From Pseudo-nitzschia pungens (taxonomy: Eukaryota; Bacillariophyta; Bacillariophyceae; Bacillariales; Bacillariaceae), in NCBI GenBank assembly GCA_037355855.1, contig CM074758.1, positions 5,429,001 to 5,493,000 of the forward strand: a stretch of 64,000 nt of DNA, read 5' to 3'. How positions within the stretch are numbered: position 1 is the stretch's first letter; each line of letters starts with the position of its first letter. This document shows positions 41,987 through 53,342 of this stretch, piece after piece. Both the position numbers and the translations under genes were made by a program. The notes under the pieces were generated by a model. The model was given only the letters and a program-made list of their open reading frames with translations, had not been told where the DNA came from and ran no database searches.

Positions 41987-44085
41987 AATCGTAAAGTCGC
42001 AAGAAACAATGGCACGTCGCCGTGTTCTCCGACCTTTTCGGCATCTCGGATCATGAACACTATCTCCAGCAACCTCAAATCAAAAAGAACTGCTTGGCAA
42101 GTTGGGACCTCGATGCACCTTTTAATTTGATATATGTGCATGTCTACCTCATTGGTACTTCCACAGGATTCAGACGTCGCCTTGTAATGCATTAGTAGGT
42201 ATTCTCGCCATTCGTGAAGCGCATCATCAGGATCCCGAATCATGTAGATCCAGTTCAACGCCGGTTCTTTTGGTCTCCACCTTCTTGCGAAATAGGATGT
42301 GAAATCTCTCGTTAGTTTCCCTCTCATTGTAAGGAACTCCATCATGAAGTGGAAGCCAGCAAAAAATACCCGCGGTCTCTTATACGTTCTATCCTCAAAC
42401 ACTCCGTCCGCACTTTCGATGTCAGCGGCTTGAAAGTCGAGCCATCTCTTAGCAGGTGATCCATCAGCAGTAGCAGGAGCTATAATATCACGGACAGGAA
42501 ACTCACCACCACTGTCATCTAAATCAATCAATGCCGGATCAACGAAAGATGCCTCATCCAGATATTCAACTATTCTTTCAGTTACGGCAATAGATCCAGG
42601 ATCTCCATGGAGCGCATGATCCAAAGTTATATCATTCATCTCGTAAAATGTTGAAGGAGGTTCATCATCACTGTCATTGCTTCTTTCCTTTGTCCGAAAG
42701 AAGTCTGTAGAGACAAAGTCGGAGTACTTAGCGCCTTGAGCTTTCCGATCAGCAGACGTAGTATTGATTCTTACACCAAGATTGGAGGGATAGCGATGCT
42801 GGCACTTCACTGCACCATCACTATCCAGTATGTCGCGGCAATCGACTGGTGACGGCATATCTAAGCTCGCTGCAGTCTTCATTGCAGTCATAACTCTATG
42901 TTTCAGTGCATTGTAATCTGATCTTTTTGGTTCGACAATGCTTTTTGCAAGCTCGAAATGATCACCGTCAAACTCCTGAAGCAAATCCTCAAAATCTATC
43001 TTTTCTCTTGATATTTGATTATTATTGTAGAAACCGAGTTTTCGTAGCTTCTTCTCCTGTATCATGCATATCTGTATGGTTGTGTGTTGTGCCCACTTGC
43101 CCTTTCTGCCTTTAAAACCAAAATTGTCATAGGAGAGAACGAACGCATCTAGCGGACGGAGGTTGACCTTATCCATCAAATTGTGAACTGTTCGTTTGAG
43201 CACCATCCTATCCATTGTCCTCCTGCCAGTTGAAAGTCTTATTCTCGACAAGAATTCTCTGATATGCTTCGGCGCATTGATCATTGATAGCATGTCACCC
43301 ACCATCAATTGAAGAGGCCCTGGCTTCAGAGAGTTTACTCTTTCAATCATGCCCTTAGCAACACAGACAGCAAGAAAGTTTGATAACTCTTTCGCTTTAC
43401 TCTTGCTGTTACCCCCCAATTTATTCCTAAGTCTTGATGGTGTGAAGGAGAGCTTACCACTTGTCAATGCATATAATAGCTTCAATAACAAGCTCTCGTC
43501 GTTCTCTAAACAATAATCGCAATATTCGGCAGGTGTCCTCCTAGGGATCTTCTGACTTTCAATCTCAGTTGAATGGAAAGACATGATAGGAAGATGGAGT
43601 AGACCAAATATGTGACGAAGTTTATCTTTCTCTTTTTCCGATTCGAATCCGTGCTTTGAATCTAATATTGACGTCATTGCAGTAACTTGAGGAACTCCGT
43701 TCTCAGCATCTAAGGGTTTTGTCACCCATGTCAAATTGAGAAACATTTTGTCCATCATAAGTTCCTTATTTTTTTTAAATTCGTTTAGGAATACCCGTCC
43801 AGGTTCTTTATCGATGTCCGTACTGAATTGATCTACATTGATGCTGTGGCATCGTCCAGCTTTTACTCTCGAAGAAAGAAAGTATTTTATTTCCTGGACA
43901 ACTTCCCCATCCACCGGGCAAAGAATGGGTTTGCTCTTTCGATTTACGGAATGTTCCAAGATGCATCTCGGGCAGGAGAGACATTGACATCCTCGTTGAT
44001 TTATCATCACGAAATCATCGCCCTTGCCATTGTGCTCTACCGCAATCGATGTTTTGCAGAAGCAGCATGTTCTGTTGATGACCAT
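41987..44085 (-). CDS. large protein, DUF6589-like (C-terminus lost in the gap)
   Basis: About 699 residues can be read from the ATG at 44085 to the gap. The N-terminus has a Cys cluster (CCFC, then GCQCLSCPRC and ILCPVDG, ~6-60) suggesting a zinc-binding domain. Further on, FVLSYDNFGFKGRKG (~315-330) followed by a conserved-looking segment resembles the DUF6589 family, common in diatom and fungal genomes and often linked to mobile DNA; this assignment is tentative. No transmembrane segment is apparent. The apparent continuation into Pro/Asn/Gln repeats beyond the gap cannot be trusted. Upstream codons to an in-frame stop contain no better ATG. Confidence 0.6.
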
Positions 44086-45405
44086 GATCTCGCTGAGTCT
44101 GGAACAATTGTTATCAACCGTAATTGGAATGTCGGATTGTCCACAATACTAGCATTACATCGATCACTTTGTCTGTCAGCAGCTGTAGCACCAATTGCTT
44201 CGTTGCCCATTGAATTCATACTAGTACGAAGCGACATGGTCGGGGTCTTCGGTCTCTAGAAGGTACTCCTGCGAATTGCGAATTCATTCAAAATGCTCTA
44301 ATTTTGTGACACATGCAAGTTTGAATGCATCTAACATGGTTGGTTGGAGTTGATGAGATACTACTAGAGAAACTACGTTCAATTCTACGTAGTGTCGAGT
44401 TCGAGTGAACCAAAAAAAAAAATTAGGGGGGGGGAACTACGGAAAAATTGGATGAAAAAAAAAAAAAAGCGTCGAGAAAAAAAAAAAAGCGTCGAGAAAA
44501 AAAAAAAAGCGGCGCCTCCAAAAAAAAAGCGGGGAGATCACGCCGATTTATTTTGAAATCGTTCCATTTTTTCCGTGGCCCCAGATGATACTCTTGCTTG
44601 TCCAGCTTCAATCAGGAACATTAAAGAGGGAATGATACAATACAAATTCTGAGAGAAAGTCAGAGGGATTCCAAACATCGTTCGAAATACAAAGTATGAC
44701 CTCACCATGTTAAATATCTCGAACCTACTATGACCAGGACTTCATAGACATCCTCACTATTGATACATTCCATACCAAATAGATCTGAAAGCATTATTTG
44801 GACCTAGAGTGCACACACACTTGTTAAATGTGAGTAAAAAAAGTGTTGATAATGATTATCAGACCAAAGATGTGAAGCAGCAGTAAGTGCACAGGGCAGC
44901 TGCATTTTCATAACAAAAAAAATAAGAATGCTCTTTCGAACACCGGTTCACAGCACATACATGGAAGACATTTCTACGAAACAAGAAAAAGAGACAAGAA
45001 GCAAGATACAAGATACAAGTTGAACTCACATATTTGTAATGGTGAGACGCTATCTATCATGCAAGAGGAGAGTTTTTGAATGAGAAGGGGACTATTGTGG
45101 GATTCCCCATCGTCATGGGGTTAAAGACTTCTTTCTGTCTTCTTGCCAATCTAATGATGCTATAATATGAGTCTTCAAAATACAGCGCAGTATCTCTAAG
45201 TTGAACAACAAATATCTTTCAGACACGATAGAAAAGCAATCTTCCATTTCAAAACGAACCCAGATTCAGATCCTAATCCAAAGGAAATTGCAAATGCGGC
45301 TTTTTCAATCAGAACAGAATAATCTTGTAACGTTTGGTCTTCGTTCACGTAATTAAAGCAGGAAACTGTAATTAAAAGCTCACTTGAACACAACAGGCAG
45401 CTCAG
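44086..45405. other. intergenic with A-rich 22-bp repeat
   Basis: A tract at 44450-44530 repeats A12-GCGTCGAG about three times. The rest is AT-rich with no gene, RNA or element recognised. Confidence 0.45.
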
Positions 45406-47198
45406 CTATACCACATGGAAAGGTCTCCCAAAACAATTAGAACCATCATCCGTCGTGCGCATATCTCCAATCGGAGTAGCCCGATCGCGATCAAAGTCAC
45501 AAAACATCTGAGCCTTGCGACGCTTCGAATTATAGACGTACTCGGCTGAATAGTAGCGTTTCAGACTATCGTCTACACGTTTGCTTTCACGTGTATCCGG
45601 AGAATTTGTTGTTGGATTCGTGTCAGTAATAACTGAGACAGCATTTTCAATTGTTGCTTTCAGCTGTCGAGATTCTTTTCTCTGACGATTATGCTGCTTG
45701 AGGGCCGAGGCGATTTTGGTTCGTGTCTTACTGCGGTCTTTGCACACGATCCATACATCGTCTGCCTTTGACCATTCCAAAAATCGCCCTTTTCGCTCTT
45801 CGATATTTTCCATGATCTCCACTGTGATTTCGTATTTTTGATCCTTGTTTGCTTTGAGGTGTCTATCACAATGCAACTGAATTAAATCCCGAAAATATAT
45901 GTTGCCGGGATTACTTTTGTAGGCTGGACCTTGTTTGAAAACCACATCTACTGATCTTGGGCACTCAACAATCTCATCGTTGCTTTCATTCCGCATCTTT
46001 GCTCGTTGTCCGTTTACCCAAATCGATTGAGCAGCCGTTTTCACCTTTCCTGTCGATGATACTGGCATTAAATCGTGAGGTATACCATAAGTTGACAGTG
46101 TGTAAAGAAGCTCCGTGTGCGCGCCTTTTCCGTTGGAGAGAAACAAAGGACATTTTTGTAGTTGATTGAAGATTCAAGATGTCAACAATTATGTCTAATT
46201 GAGTAGAGAAAAAGGAGTGTGGGCAAGAATTCATGCCTTGATAAAAGTCACTCACCAGCATGCCGCCTAAATATTGTTTGATGGCGCGAATCCAAACCAA
46301 AGACATACATAGCCGAAAGGGCGTAGAAAAATGGTGTGTTCTTAAAGCAATGATGTACGCATGCCTCCCGCAGCGGTAGAGAAGCGTTATGCTTTTGATG
46401 GTATGCTCGAAACCTTTTCCGGAGTGTAGGCCGAATCGCACGTTCCCACGTGCTTTCTTTCGCACCACCATCTTCGTCAAACAACCATCCAACTATCACT
46501 ATGCCTTTGCGTTGAGTTTCGATGTCTTCAGAAGCAACCCAGTGCAAATAGATAAGGATTTTGTTTCGCAAACGATAGTTCAAGTGAAAGTTACAATTCC
46601 CGACACCAACCAGAACACGCCTTCCACTTCTGTCTCGGAATGGCAATAATTGGTTCCTGGAGTTCTGGAGCGCTAGCTCTTCTTCTCTGGTATTAAAATC
46701 AGAGAGCTGAATAGGGCGTTCCGCAACGTAGTCACCGAACAAATCGGCGGTGAACTCCAAGAAAGAGACCATTCTCTGAACAGCCTTCTCGATGGCAAAA
46801 CATTCACATCGTAAAAACCGTAGACGTACGTCCGGATCGTTCAAGTAGCAATTCGGTTTCTTGGGTGTTTCTGTACTCGAACCTAAAGAATAAACTCGAG
46901 TAATGTTCCTAAATAGCCTGTTGTTAGGTTCTTGCTCTTTTCTCGCATTGAGTCGTTCATCAAATTCAGTTAAGGAGCGTTCAACAAGCTCGGGTGTTTC
47001 CTCCACAGCTCCGCATCGCACACCATGGATTTCTTCTTGTATCGCGAGGCGATCATCAAAATTCAAATCCAGTAGTGCGTCTGCTAAATATTTGTCGACG
47101 TCAAAGGTCGATGGTGCATTCGATAGGCGACTAGGTCGTGAAGCTGCACTACCTCTGTTTGAGCTTTCTGCAAATGAGACACCTTGCGGTTGTGTCAT
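45406..47198 (-). CDS. CRAL-TRIO-like plus DUF6824-like two-domain protein
   Basis: Two exons: 47198-46256 and 46124-45406, with intron 46255-46125 (131 bp, GTGAGT...AAAAG, phase 1). They join FRRHAG to AHTELLYTLSTYGIP in frame, for 1662 nt or 553 residues. The N-terminal half (~45-320) has AIQEEIHGV...EETPELV, a region of lipid-binding CRAL-TRIO type as seen in many diatom proteins. The C-terminal half has DVVFKQGPAYKSNPGNIYFRD and a Trp/Val block (ADDVWIVCKDRSKTRTKIASAL), the DUF6824 pattern. This domain pair is diatom-typical; its function is unknown, possibly regulatory. The ATG at 47198 is used; the TTG at 46146 is not a start. Confidence 0.75.
46125..46255 (-). other. intron of the CRAL-TRIO/DUF6824 gene (131 bp)
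   Basis: Donor GTGAGTGAC and acceptor GGAAAAG on the minus strand. Phase 1 on both sides keeps the frame and joins the two domains without a gap. Confidence 0.75.
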
Positions 47199-48199
47199 TG
47201 CTACTTGTAGCTTGTTTTCTTGGAGAGGGACCTGGAAATAGGGTCTTTCATGTAGTGGAGCAAAAGATTGTATGCGTTAGATTCGAGTAACCTTACTTGT
47301 ACAGAGCGATCCGTAACGTACCGGTAACTTTTGTGTTTTAATCGTAACTCGTAACTTTTAACCTGTGCCTGGGTTACGATTTACAGTAAACCTTATTCGT
47401 TGTAATTATATTTTGATCCCAAGAAAATAGCCGTGAAAAGCTCGGCTTACCTTCATTATTTCAAAAATATTATCGATGACGTTGAATGACCACAATCAAA
47501 GAGCGACAATCAATAATGATTTTCGAAGTACTGTAAGCGAGTTTTTTCTATTTGAGAGGACTCTTTTGCTAGGCTTAAACAGTAAGTTACGTTATTTAAT
47601 CAACAAAAATTGGGTAAGTAATCTTCATGCATTGTTCAGGTTAAGTGCGATCGAGTAAAAACTATTGCCTGACAAACAATGTAACACTGACAATTAAACA
47701 TTGGCTTTTCATCCTTTCGAGAATGACTTTTTCGTGACTGCTTCGGATCTTTCGGAAAAAAAGCGAACATCCGAAGTTTTCAGTCTACTGGCAGGATACC
47801 TTATGTCAAGAAATGGTATTAAGGACTTCAGCTGACATCAGTGACGCAGTAATCAAACAAAGCTAGCGGTACGGAGCACGTTAGTTAGCCCTCGGATGGT
47901 CAAATTCCCAAAATATTGTTCATTGCCAACCTGCGTGTACGCAGGCCTTGTACACATTCTACACAAATCGATTTATTACGGTGACAGCAGTTTTGGAGGT
48001 TGACAAAAACTTTTATTATTTTTTGTTCTTTGTCGTTCCACTACTTGACTATTTGATTGAGGTGATCAAAAACTGAGTAATTTAGATCCACCAACTTTGG
48101 TGGTTAATGTTACTTAAATAAATATATTATTCACAATATTATTATTCTATTTGTTCTTTGCATCCTCTTCCAACAACCAGAAACAAGCCCCCCTCACAT
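47199..48199. other. intergenic, no gene seen
   Basis: GTAACTTACC / AACCTTACTTG words cluster at 47280-47400, upstream of the CRAL-TRIO gene. Nothing else is recognised. Confidence 0.4.
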
Positions 48200-48699
48200 C
48201 TTGTTGTTTCTCTCAATTCATGAAAGACCAGGATCATCATGTAGTTGTGTAGTTACTGAAATAAGTATATTATTATTATTATTGTGTATGGGCATCCACA
48301 AGAGACCAGGATCATCATGTGTTTGGTTCCCTATATTCCAGCCTGAAAGACCAGGAGCCTCCTTTATTTGTTTACCAGCAATCACGAAAGACTGGCATGA
48401 TCATGTCTTTGTTTACCACCAATCACAAAGGACTGGGATGATCATGTCTTTGTTTCTCTGCATTTCTGACACACCAGGATCATCATGTATTTGTGTAGGC
48501 ACAAAAGGCTGTTATCGCCATGTAGTATTAGGTTTAATGCATTTCCAAAAGACAGGTATCATCATGTATTTGGTTCCCTGCATTCACAAAATACCAGACT
48601 CATTGTGTTATTATTTTACCATTTGTGTCTTTGTTTCTTTGCATTTACAGAAGACCAGGATGATCATGTATTTGATTGCAGGAGGAACTTTGGTTGATT

Positions 48700-48734
<35 letters not shown>

Positions 48735-48900
48735 AGAAGAAGAAGAAGACCAGGATCAAGTGTATTTGGTTCCAGCAGGAAAGTCAATTGATAGCACCAG
48801 CAGCAGGAAGGACAGGGATTGTTGTGTTGTTGTTTCTTTGAATTCTGAAAAGACCAGGATCATCATGTATTTTGTTCTCTGCATTCCTGAAACAGTATGA
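48200..48900 (+). repeat. degenerate tandem repeat with AGACCAGGATCATCATGT
   Basis: About eleven copies of a ~50-70-bp unit containing AAAGACCAGGATCATCATGT and TATTTGGTTCC, strongly diverged. It includes a (CAG)n(AAG)n microsatellite at 48699-48750. The 196-codon forward frame across it is a repeat artefact. Confidence 0.6.
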
Positions 48901-48974
48901 TTGCTCATCAGCAGTCAGAAATAGAAAACGTGCCCAACACGTGATATGTTCATTTCAAAAAAGAAATAGGGGAT

Positions 48975-49736
48975 CAGGAGCGGCCGGAAATAGAAAAACG
49001 CGCAGAACGCACAATATGTTTTCTAAAAGTTTTTCAAAATAAATGGTATGAACTTATTATTACCGTACAATCTCCACATTCAGAATTCGAAGGGGGCTCT
49101 GGAAAATCATCTTCATGGTTTTTTTGTGTAATAAATTAATTACGCACGCAATAAAATTGCTTGCGTATGTCATTAATTGATTAATTACGCAAAATATTAC
49201 GCACAATTGCAGTTAATTACGCAAGTAAGTTACAGTTACAAAGTACTTAAGTAAGGACAAAAAATAGACACTTTTAGACACTTTTAAGACAACCTATCAG
49301 CGTCACTGAGGGGCAGTCCCACTAAAAGGGGCCATCAGCGCCACTGGAAGGGGCTATAAGCGTTACTCAAAAGGACCAGTACCATTTGAAGGGTCTTTAA
49401 GCGCCAATCAAAGGGTTATTAATTGGCTTATTTACGTAATAAACCCACGTAATTGCATAATTAATCCACATAATTATTCAATTGTACGTAATTAACTGCA
49501 ATCGTGCATAATATTTTGCATAATTAATTATTAATTATGCAAGAAACAGAATTAATTACGTGCGTAGTAAAAATTAATTACATAACAAAAAAGAAACGCT
49601 TTTTAGTTTCCTGGAGCCCCCTTTGAATTTTGAATCGTGGAGATTATGGAGATTATGTTCGGTAAGTTCATATCATTTTGAAAGACTTAAAAAATTTATT
49701 GCGTGTTGTGCATTTTTCTATTTCTGACCACTCCTG
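48975..49736. mobile_element. 762-bp foldback element, CAGGAGCGG family
   Basis: It begins CAGGAGCGGCCGGAAATAGA and ends with an imperfect reverse complement (TTTCTATTTCTGACCACTCCTG). The long inverted arms (~270 bp) are full of TTAATTACG words. A centre of ~30-bp units (AGCGCCACTGGAAGGGGC) occupies 49290-49430. No coding frame and no clear target duplication were seen. It is related to 4449-4500 and 63216 onward. Confidence 0.6.
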
Positions 49737-49779
49737 GAAAACTAAAGTAACTTTTCAGATTTGGTGCACTTAATTATGC

Positions 49780-50217
49780 AAAGAAGCCAAATAATTCTGC
49801 ACATAAGTGACAATTGTGATGCTTATAAGAGCAAGCATATTTCGATGAATAGCCCCTTGCAGTGTCACTAGTAGCCCCTTTCAATGGTACTGCTCCCCCA
49901 AGTGACACTTATAGCCTATTTTGGTGGTGCTGATTGCCCCTCTCAGTGGGATTACCCCTCTCAGTGACGCTGATAATTTTTCACGTTTCCTCAAGTAATA
50001 ATATTCTGTAATTGATTGCGTAATTATTTGCATAATGATCTATTAATTATGTGTGTAATAAAATTGATTACATATTTAAGCCATTTTATTAGATGCAAAA
50101 TTAATTAATTATGCATAAAAATTGGTTGATATGATTTCCCTCAGCCACCAAATAATTTTGAGTTATGGAGAACTTAATTGTATTGCATGTGTTTTTCTAT
50201 TTCTGCTCATTCCAGGT
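49780..50217. mobile_element. partial second foldback copy next to the first
   Basis: Contains the centre units in reverse orientation (AGCCCCTTGCAGTGTCAC etc., 49850-49985) and a right end TTTTTCTATTTCTGCTCATTCC. The left end is missing. It is likely a nested or rearranged relative of the element at 48975. Confidence 0.4.
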
Positions 50218-51557
50218 GATGCACAACATTCAAGTACTATATTGAAATTGACGGTTTTCAAATGGAAGGAGGCTGATGCTGTAAAGCACCTAAAAACATT
50301 TTATTAGGACTAATGACTGAGCAGTATTGGTACTAGCCAACATAGGCACGAAGTTTGAATCTCTTTTCACCTCATGGTATCAGGGTAAGAAATTGGTCCA
50401 AAATTTTTAAATCAGGTCCAACAATAGATGCTTTTGAAAGTTGTGTACTTTGTGTCAACAAAGAAGGAGGAATGTTGCATAAAGATATTGAAAATCAATT
50501 GTGAGTACTCTATCATTACCCATCTGGTGTGAATGTACAAAAATCAAGTAGAAGCACCTGGTGGAGTCGGTTAGCCACGTTTTGAGTCAATAGATAGTTC
50601 TCAATCATAGGATGTATTGAATAACAAGAATTGCAGATTTCCAATAAGTCTTAGTCAACTGACTTCACTGAAAAGCTTGCAGAAACATCCACACTATGGT
50701 GATTGCTCAAATAGAAAAATAATTTGAAAACAATGAGGGCTGTATGGTAGGATTTGAATGCAATTGTGAAGTCGTCAATCAATGGGTGCTGTTCCAGCAC
50801 CTTACGAATAGACAGACCGCTCTTGAGGTAAGGAATAGCACCTATATTTACGTATTTTACTTTGGTGATGCCGATCCAACATGATGACAGTTTTCTAGGG
50901 TTGATTAACAGATGTTTTGTGGGCTGACAATTATTTTCGCAACATGTACCGTACGGTAGGGAAAAACTGCTTCTTAGTGTTGCACTCTTTTCCCGAGTAT
51001 TAAAATTGCTACACGTAATTACTGAATGTCAAAGGGACGTCATCGTTTCGTGATCCAACTCATAATGTTGAATAAAAACATAAGCCTTCTGGAGATTTAA
51101 AAACGCATGCCACGAGTCGGCATTGTTTTTTACATAAGCAAAATGAGCACTGGCCAGAATTCGTCACACGACAGCGAACAATTGAACAAATTCCACGTTC
51201 CATAACGAACAAAGGATTGATTGGCAGCAGTCGAAAACCAGATGTGAGAAAGTTTTTTTTTTTTTTTTTAATTCACTTTCGTAGCATGACACTGAGTTCG
51301 CTAAGTTACGCAATCGTACTCGTTCAAGAGCAGTGATCTGGTAGAGAGAAACCAGGTTCGTATTCGCTAGTATGGAAAACACAACGCAGCGCTTCGTTCA
51401 AAAATTATTTGATTCAGGGGAAAGAAACCTTGTGTCAACACTGCGAGTTCCATTCTTCGAAATCAACATCGAGTGCACCGTCAGTAAGGTAATAACAGGT
51501 CTAGATATTACGAATTATACAGTTTCAATGTCATCAACAGGTTTGGAGAAAGTCAAG
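50218..51557. other. intergenic; possible retroelement primer-site relic
   Basis: No gene recognised. CCTCATGGTATCAGGG at ~50369 resembles an LTR end followed by an initiator-Met tRNA primer-binding site, but no LTR pair or polyprotein is seen nearby. A T18 run lies at 51252. Confidence 0.3.
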
Positions 51558-52468
51558 ATGAGACAGGGAAGACGGCGTTTGAATCGAGTGGTTGGTGTCG
51601 AGGTTCCGCTATTTCTACTCTTGTTACTGGGCGGTGTCAACGGCCTTGTTCCCCGCAAAATGATGAGATGCAAACAACAAAGAGCGTTGAATAGTCGTCC
51701 GCGCTGCGAATTCGTGCCTACCTTGCCCTTGCAGTACGCGATAGATTCTACCAGACTGTCAACTACGGATGTAACGCAAAACATGTCGCAAAACTTGACG
51801 TTTCCTCTGATACTTTCCGATGATGGGCACTCCGTTCAATCTCTAGTTTCAACAAGTTCGACAACGACTATGAGGAACAATTTTTTAACAAAGACATGGG
51901 GGAAAATAAAGGAAGCGATGAAATTTGACAAGCAAGCGATAGCCAAAATGGGCATTGACTTCGGACTGACATACAACATGATTAGCAACATAAACGGCAG
52001 TATCACGCTATCGACAGCTTGGTATATAGCCTCTATGAAGGTGTGTAATATAGACTGGAAGTTCCATTTGTTCGAAGTGTTATTGTCGATGCAGCTAAGG
52101 TGCTCACACGAAGATTTTGTGCTTCGCTCTGATCGCTCCGTCGGCTGTTGCAACGACTGACATGTATCCATGAACAGAGTGGTATTTCACCACTGGCACC
52201 CGGAAATTGGAGAAGCCTTTTGGCTGCATATGCAAGCTTATACGTAGTGGCCGCGTTGATTCGCCCCTTTCGGATTGCATTTGCTATCGGAATCACCCAT
52301 AAAATGGAACACTTTCTTCAATATGTAGAAAAACGAATAGGATGCACCCGAACGAATGCCATCGGCATGGTGTTTGCCTTTGGGATTGTGTTGTGGCTCA
52401 CGTGCTGTGCAGCAGGTGTGACTCTGGCGAGTACCCTTGCGGGGGTACCGCTTTGGAAATACGAGTGA
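51558..52468 (+). CDS. probable plastid-targeted conserved membrane protein
   Basis: Two exons: to 52040 (…WYIASMK) and from 52178 (SGISPLAPGNW…), phase 0, intron 52041-52177 (GTGTGT...AACAG). The mature core, ~130 residues with KMGIDFGLTYNMISNINGSI, LAPGNWRSLLAAYASLYV, an Arg-Pro-Phe-Arg element and a hydrophobic C-terminal segment, matches a conserved protein of plant and algal plastids whose function I cannot name. The ATG at 51558 is preferred because it starts a signal peptide (Arg-rich, then PLFLLLLLGGVNG) and has A at -3. In-frame ATGs at 51528 and 51372 are alternatives. The signal plus the following basic stretch fits a secondary-plastid leader, though the +1 residue is Leu, not the usual Phe. 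The total is 257 residues. Confidence 0.6.
52041..52177 (+). other. intron of the plastid membrane protein gene (137 bp)
   Basis: GTGTGTAATA donor and TGAACAG acceptor, phase 0. Splicing fuses YIASMK to SGISPLAPG, restoring the conserved core across the junction. Confidence 0.7.
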
Positions 52469-52974
52469 GTAAACCACCAAACTCCAGGGCAAAACCATGA
52501 CTCCGACAGAAAAATAACCACAGTCACGACGTCCAATTGATCATCGGCCGATAGCGTTGTTGTATACACATTTATAATTCTTGTAATATTATGACTAGCA
52601 CTTATAACGTACGATTTTCAATTTTCCGCATGGAGTTCAACCAGTGTCACAATGACTGTGGTCCATCCAGTAGAGACACACGGACGGTGGTGACTACTCG
52701 AAGGGGGCGTGCAACGGATAGTGATACTCGAGGGAGAACACTGAACACAATACCGCAAACACTTTTCATGTGAAAGCAAACTGGAATCGAGGACTGTTGA
52801 TGCAATCATAAATCTGATCTGCGATAGACTTTCCTAATTGATATCTGTGTATTATCCCGGTACAAGCACACTGCGAACGTGGGTGTAGTCGTTTTGCATG
52901 CTATGATACAAAATTACAAATTATACTACTCATACTGTCCTAATACTCCTAATACTATTGATTGTTGCCATGAT
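52469..52974. other. intergenic, no gene seen
   Basis: Short 3' spacer between convergent genes. No element or RNA recognised. Confidence 0.35.
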
Positions 52975-53279
52975 CTATTGTATGACACAGCACGACTTCT
53001 CCGCCTTTGGTGTACAACCTACCTGTTCCGTATCAATGATCAACTCGGGTCCCGCGGATTGTCCCTTCGATCCATCCGAATTGAGGCAATATGCTCGCAG
53101 GCAATACGTCATGCCGGGATCCAGGTTCTCGGCTTCTGCTTTCAGGAGCTTGCCCTCACTGGCCACCGACACCGTTGTCTTGCCAGCGGGTGACGTCCAT
53201 TGGTGTTCGATCTGTTTCCATTCCAACTCGTACTTGTCAATGGCCGACACCGGTTTGAATTGAACCGCAATGGTAGTCT
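52975..53279 (-). CDS. fibronectin type III-like protein with CaaX end (3' exon)
   Basis: The last exon reads from an AG acceptor near 53280 (AATAG on the minus strand). It gives an FN3-like beta-sandwich: FKPVSAIDKYELEWKQI, then ...AENLDPGMTYCLRAYCLNSDG with the conserved Leu-Pro-Gly-Tyr-type core. It ends SCCVIQ; CVIQ is a canonical CaaX box, so the protein should be prenylated and membrane-tethered from the cytosol. The upstream exon is uncertain: a plausible one starts with the ATG at ~53460 (MADERNESQN), across a (GT)n-containing intron. Function unknown; a small prenylated adaptor is inferred. Confidence 0.5.
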
Positions 53280-53304
53280 ATTGTGTTATGATTGGTGTGG
53301 GACG

Positions 53305-53342
53305 CATTGTGTGTGTGTGTGTGTGTGTGTGTTTGTTTGTTT
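53305..53342. repeat. (GT)n/(GTTT)n microsatellite
   Basis: About 14 GT dinucleotides followed by GTTTGTTTGTTTG, within the presumed intron or 5' region of the FN3/CaaX gene. Confidence 0.85.

Noticed and set aside
40676..42130. 484-, 444- and 354-codon plus-strand frames over the G-rich array
   Set aside because: Stop-free low-complexity DNA plus undetermined bases; no biological frame.
48201..48791. 196-codon plus-strand ORF
   Set aside because: It follows a degenerate tandem repeat and ends in a microsatellite-coded Ser/Arg run; no family resemblance.
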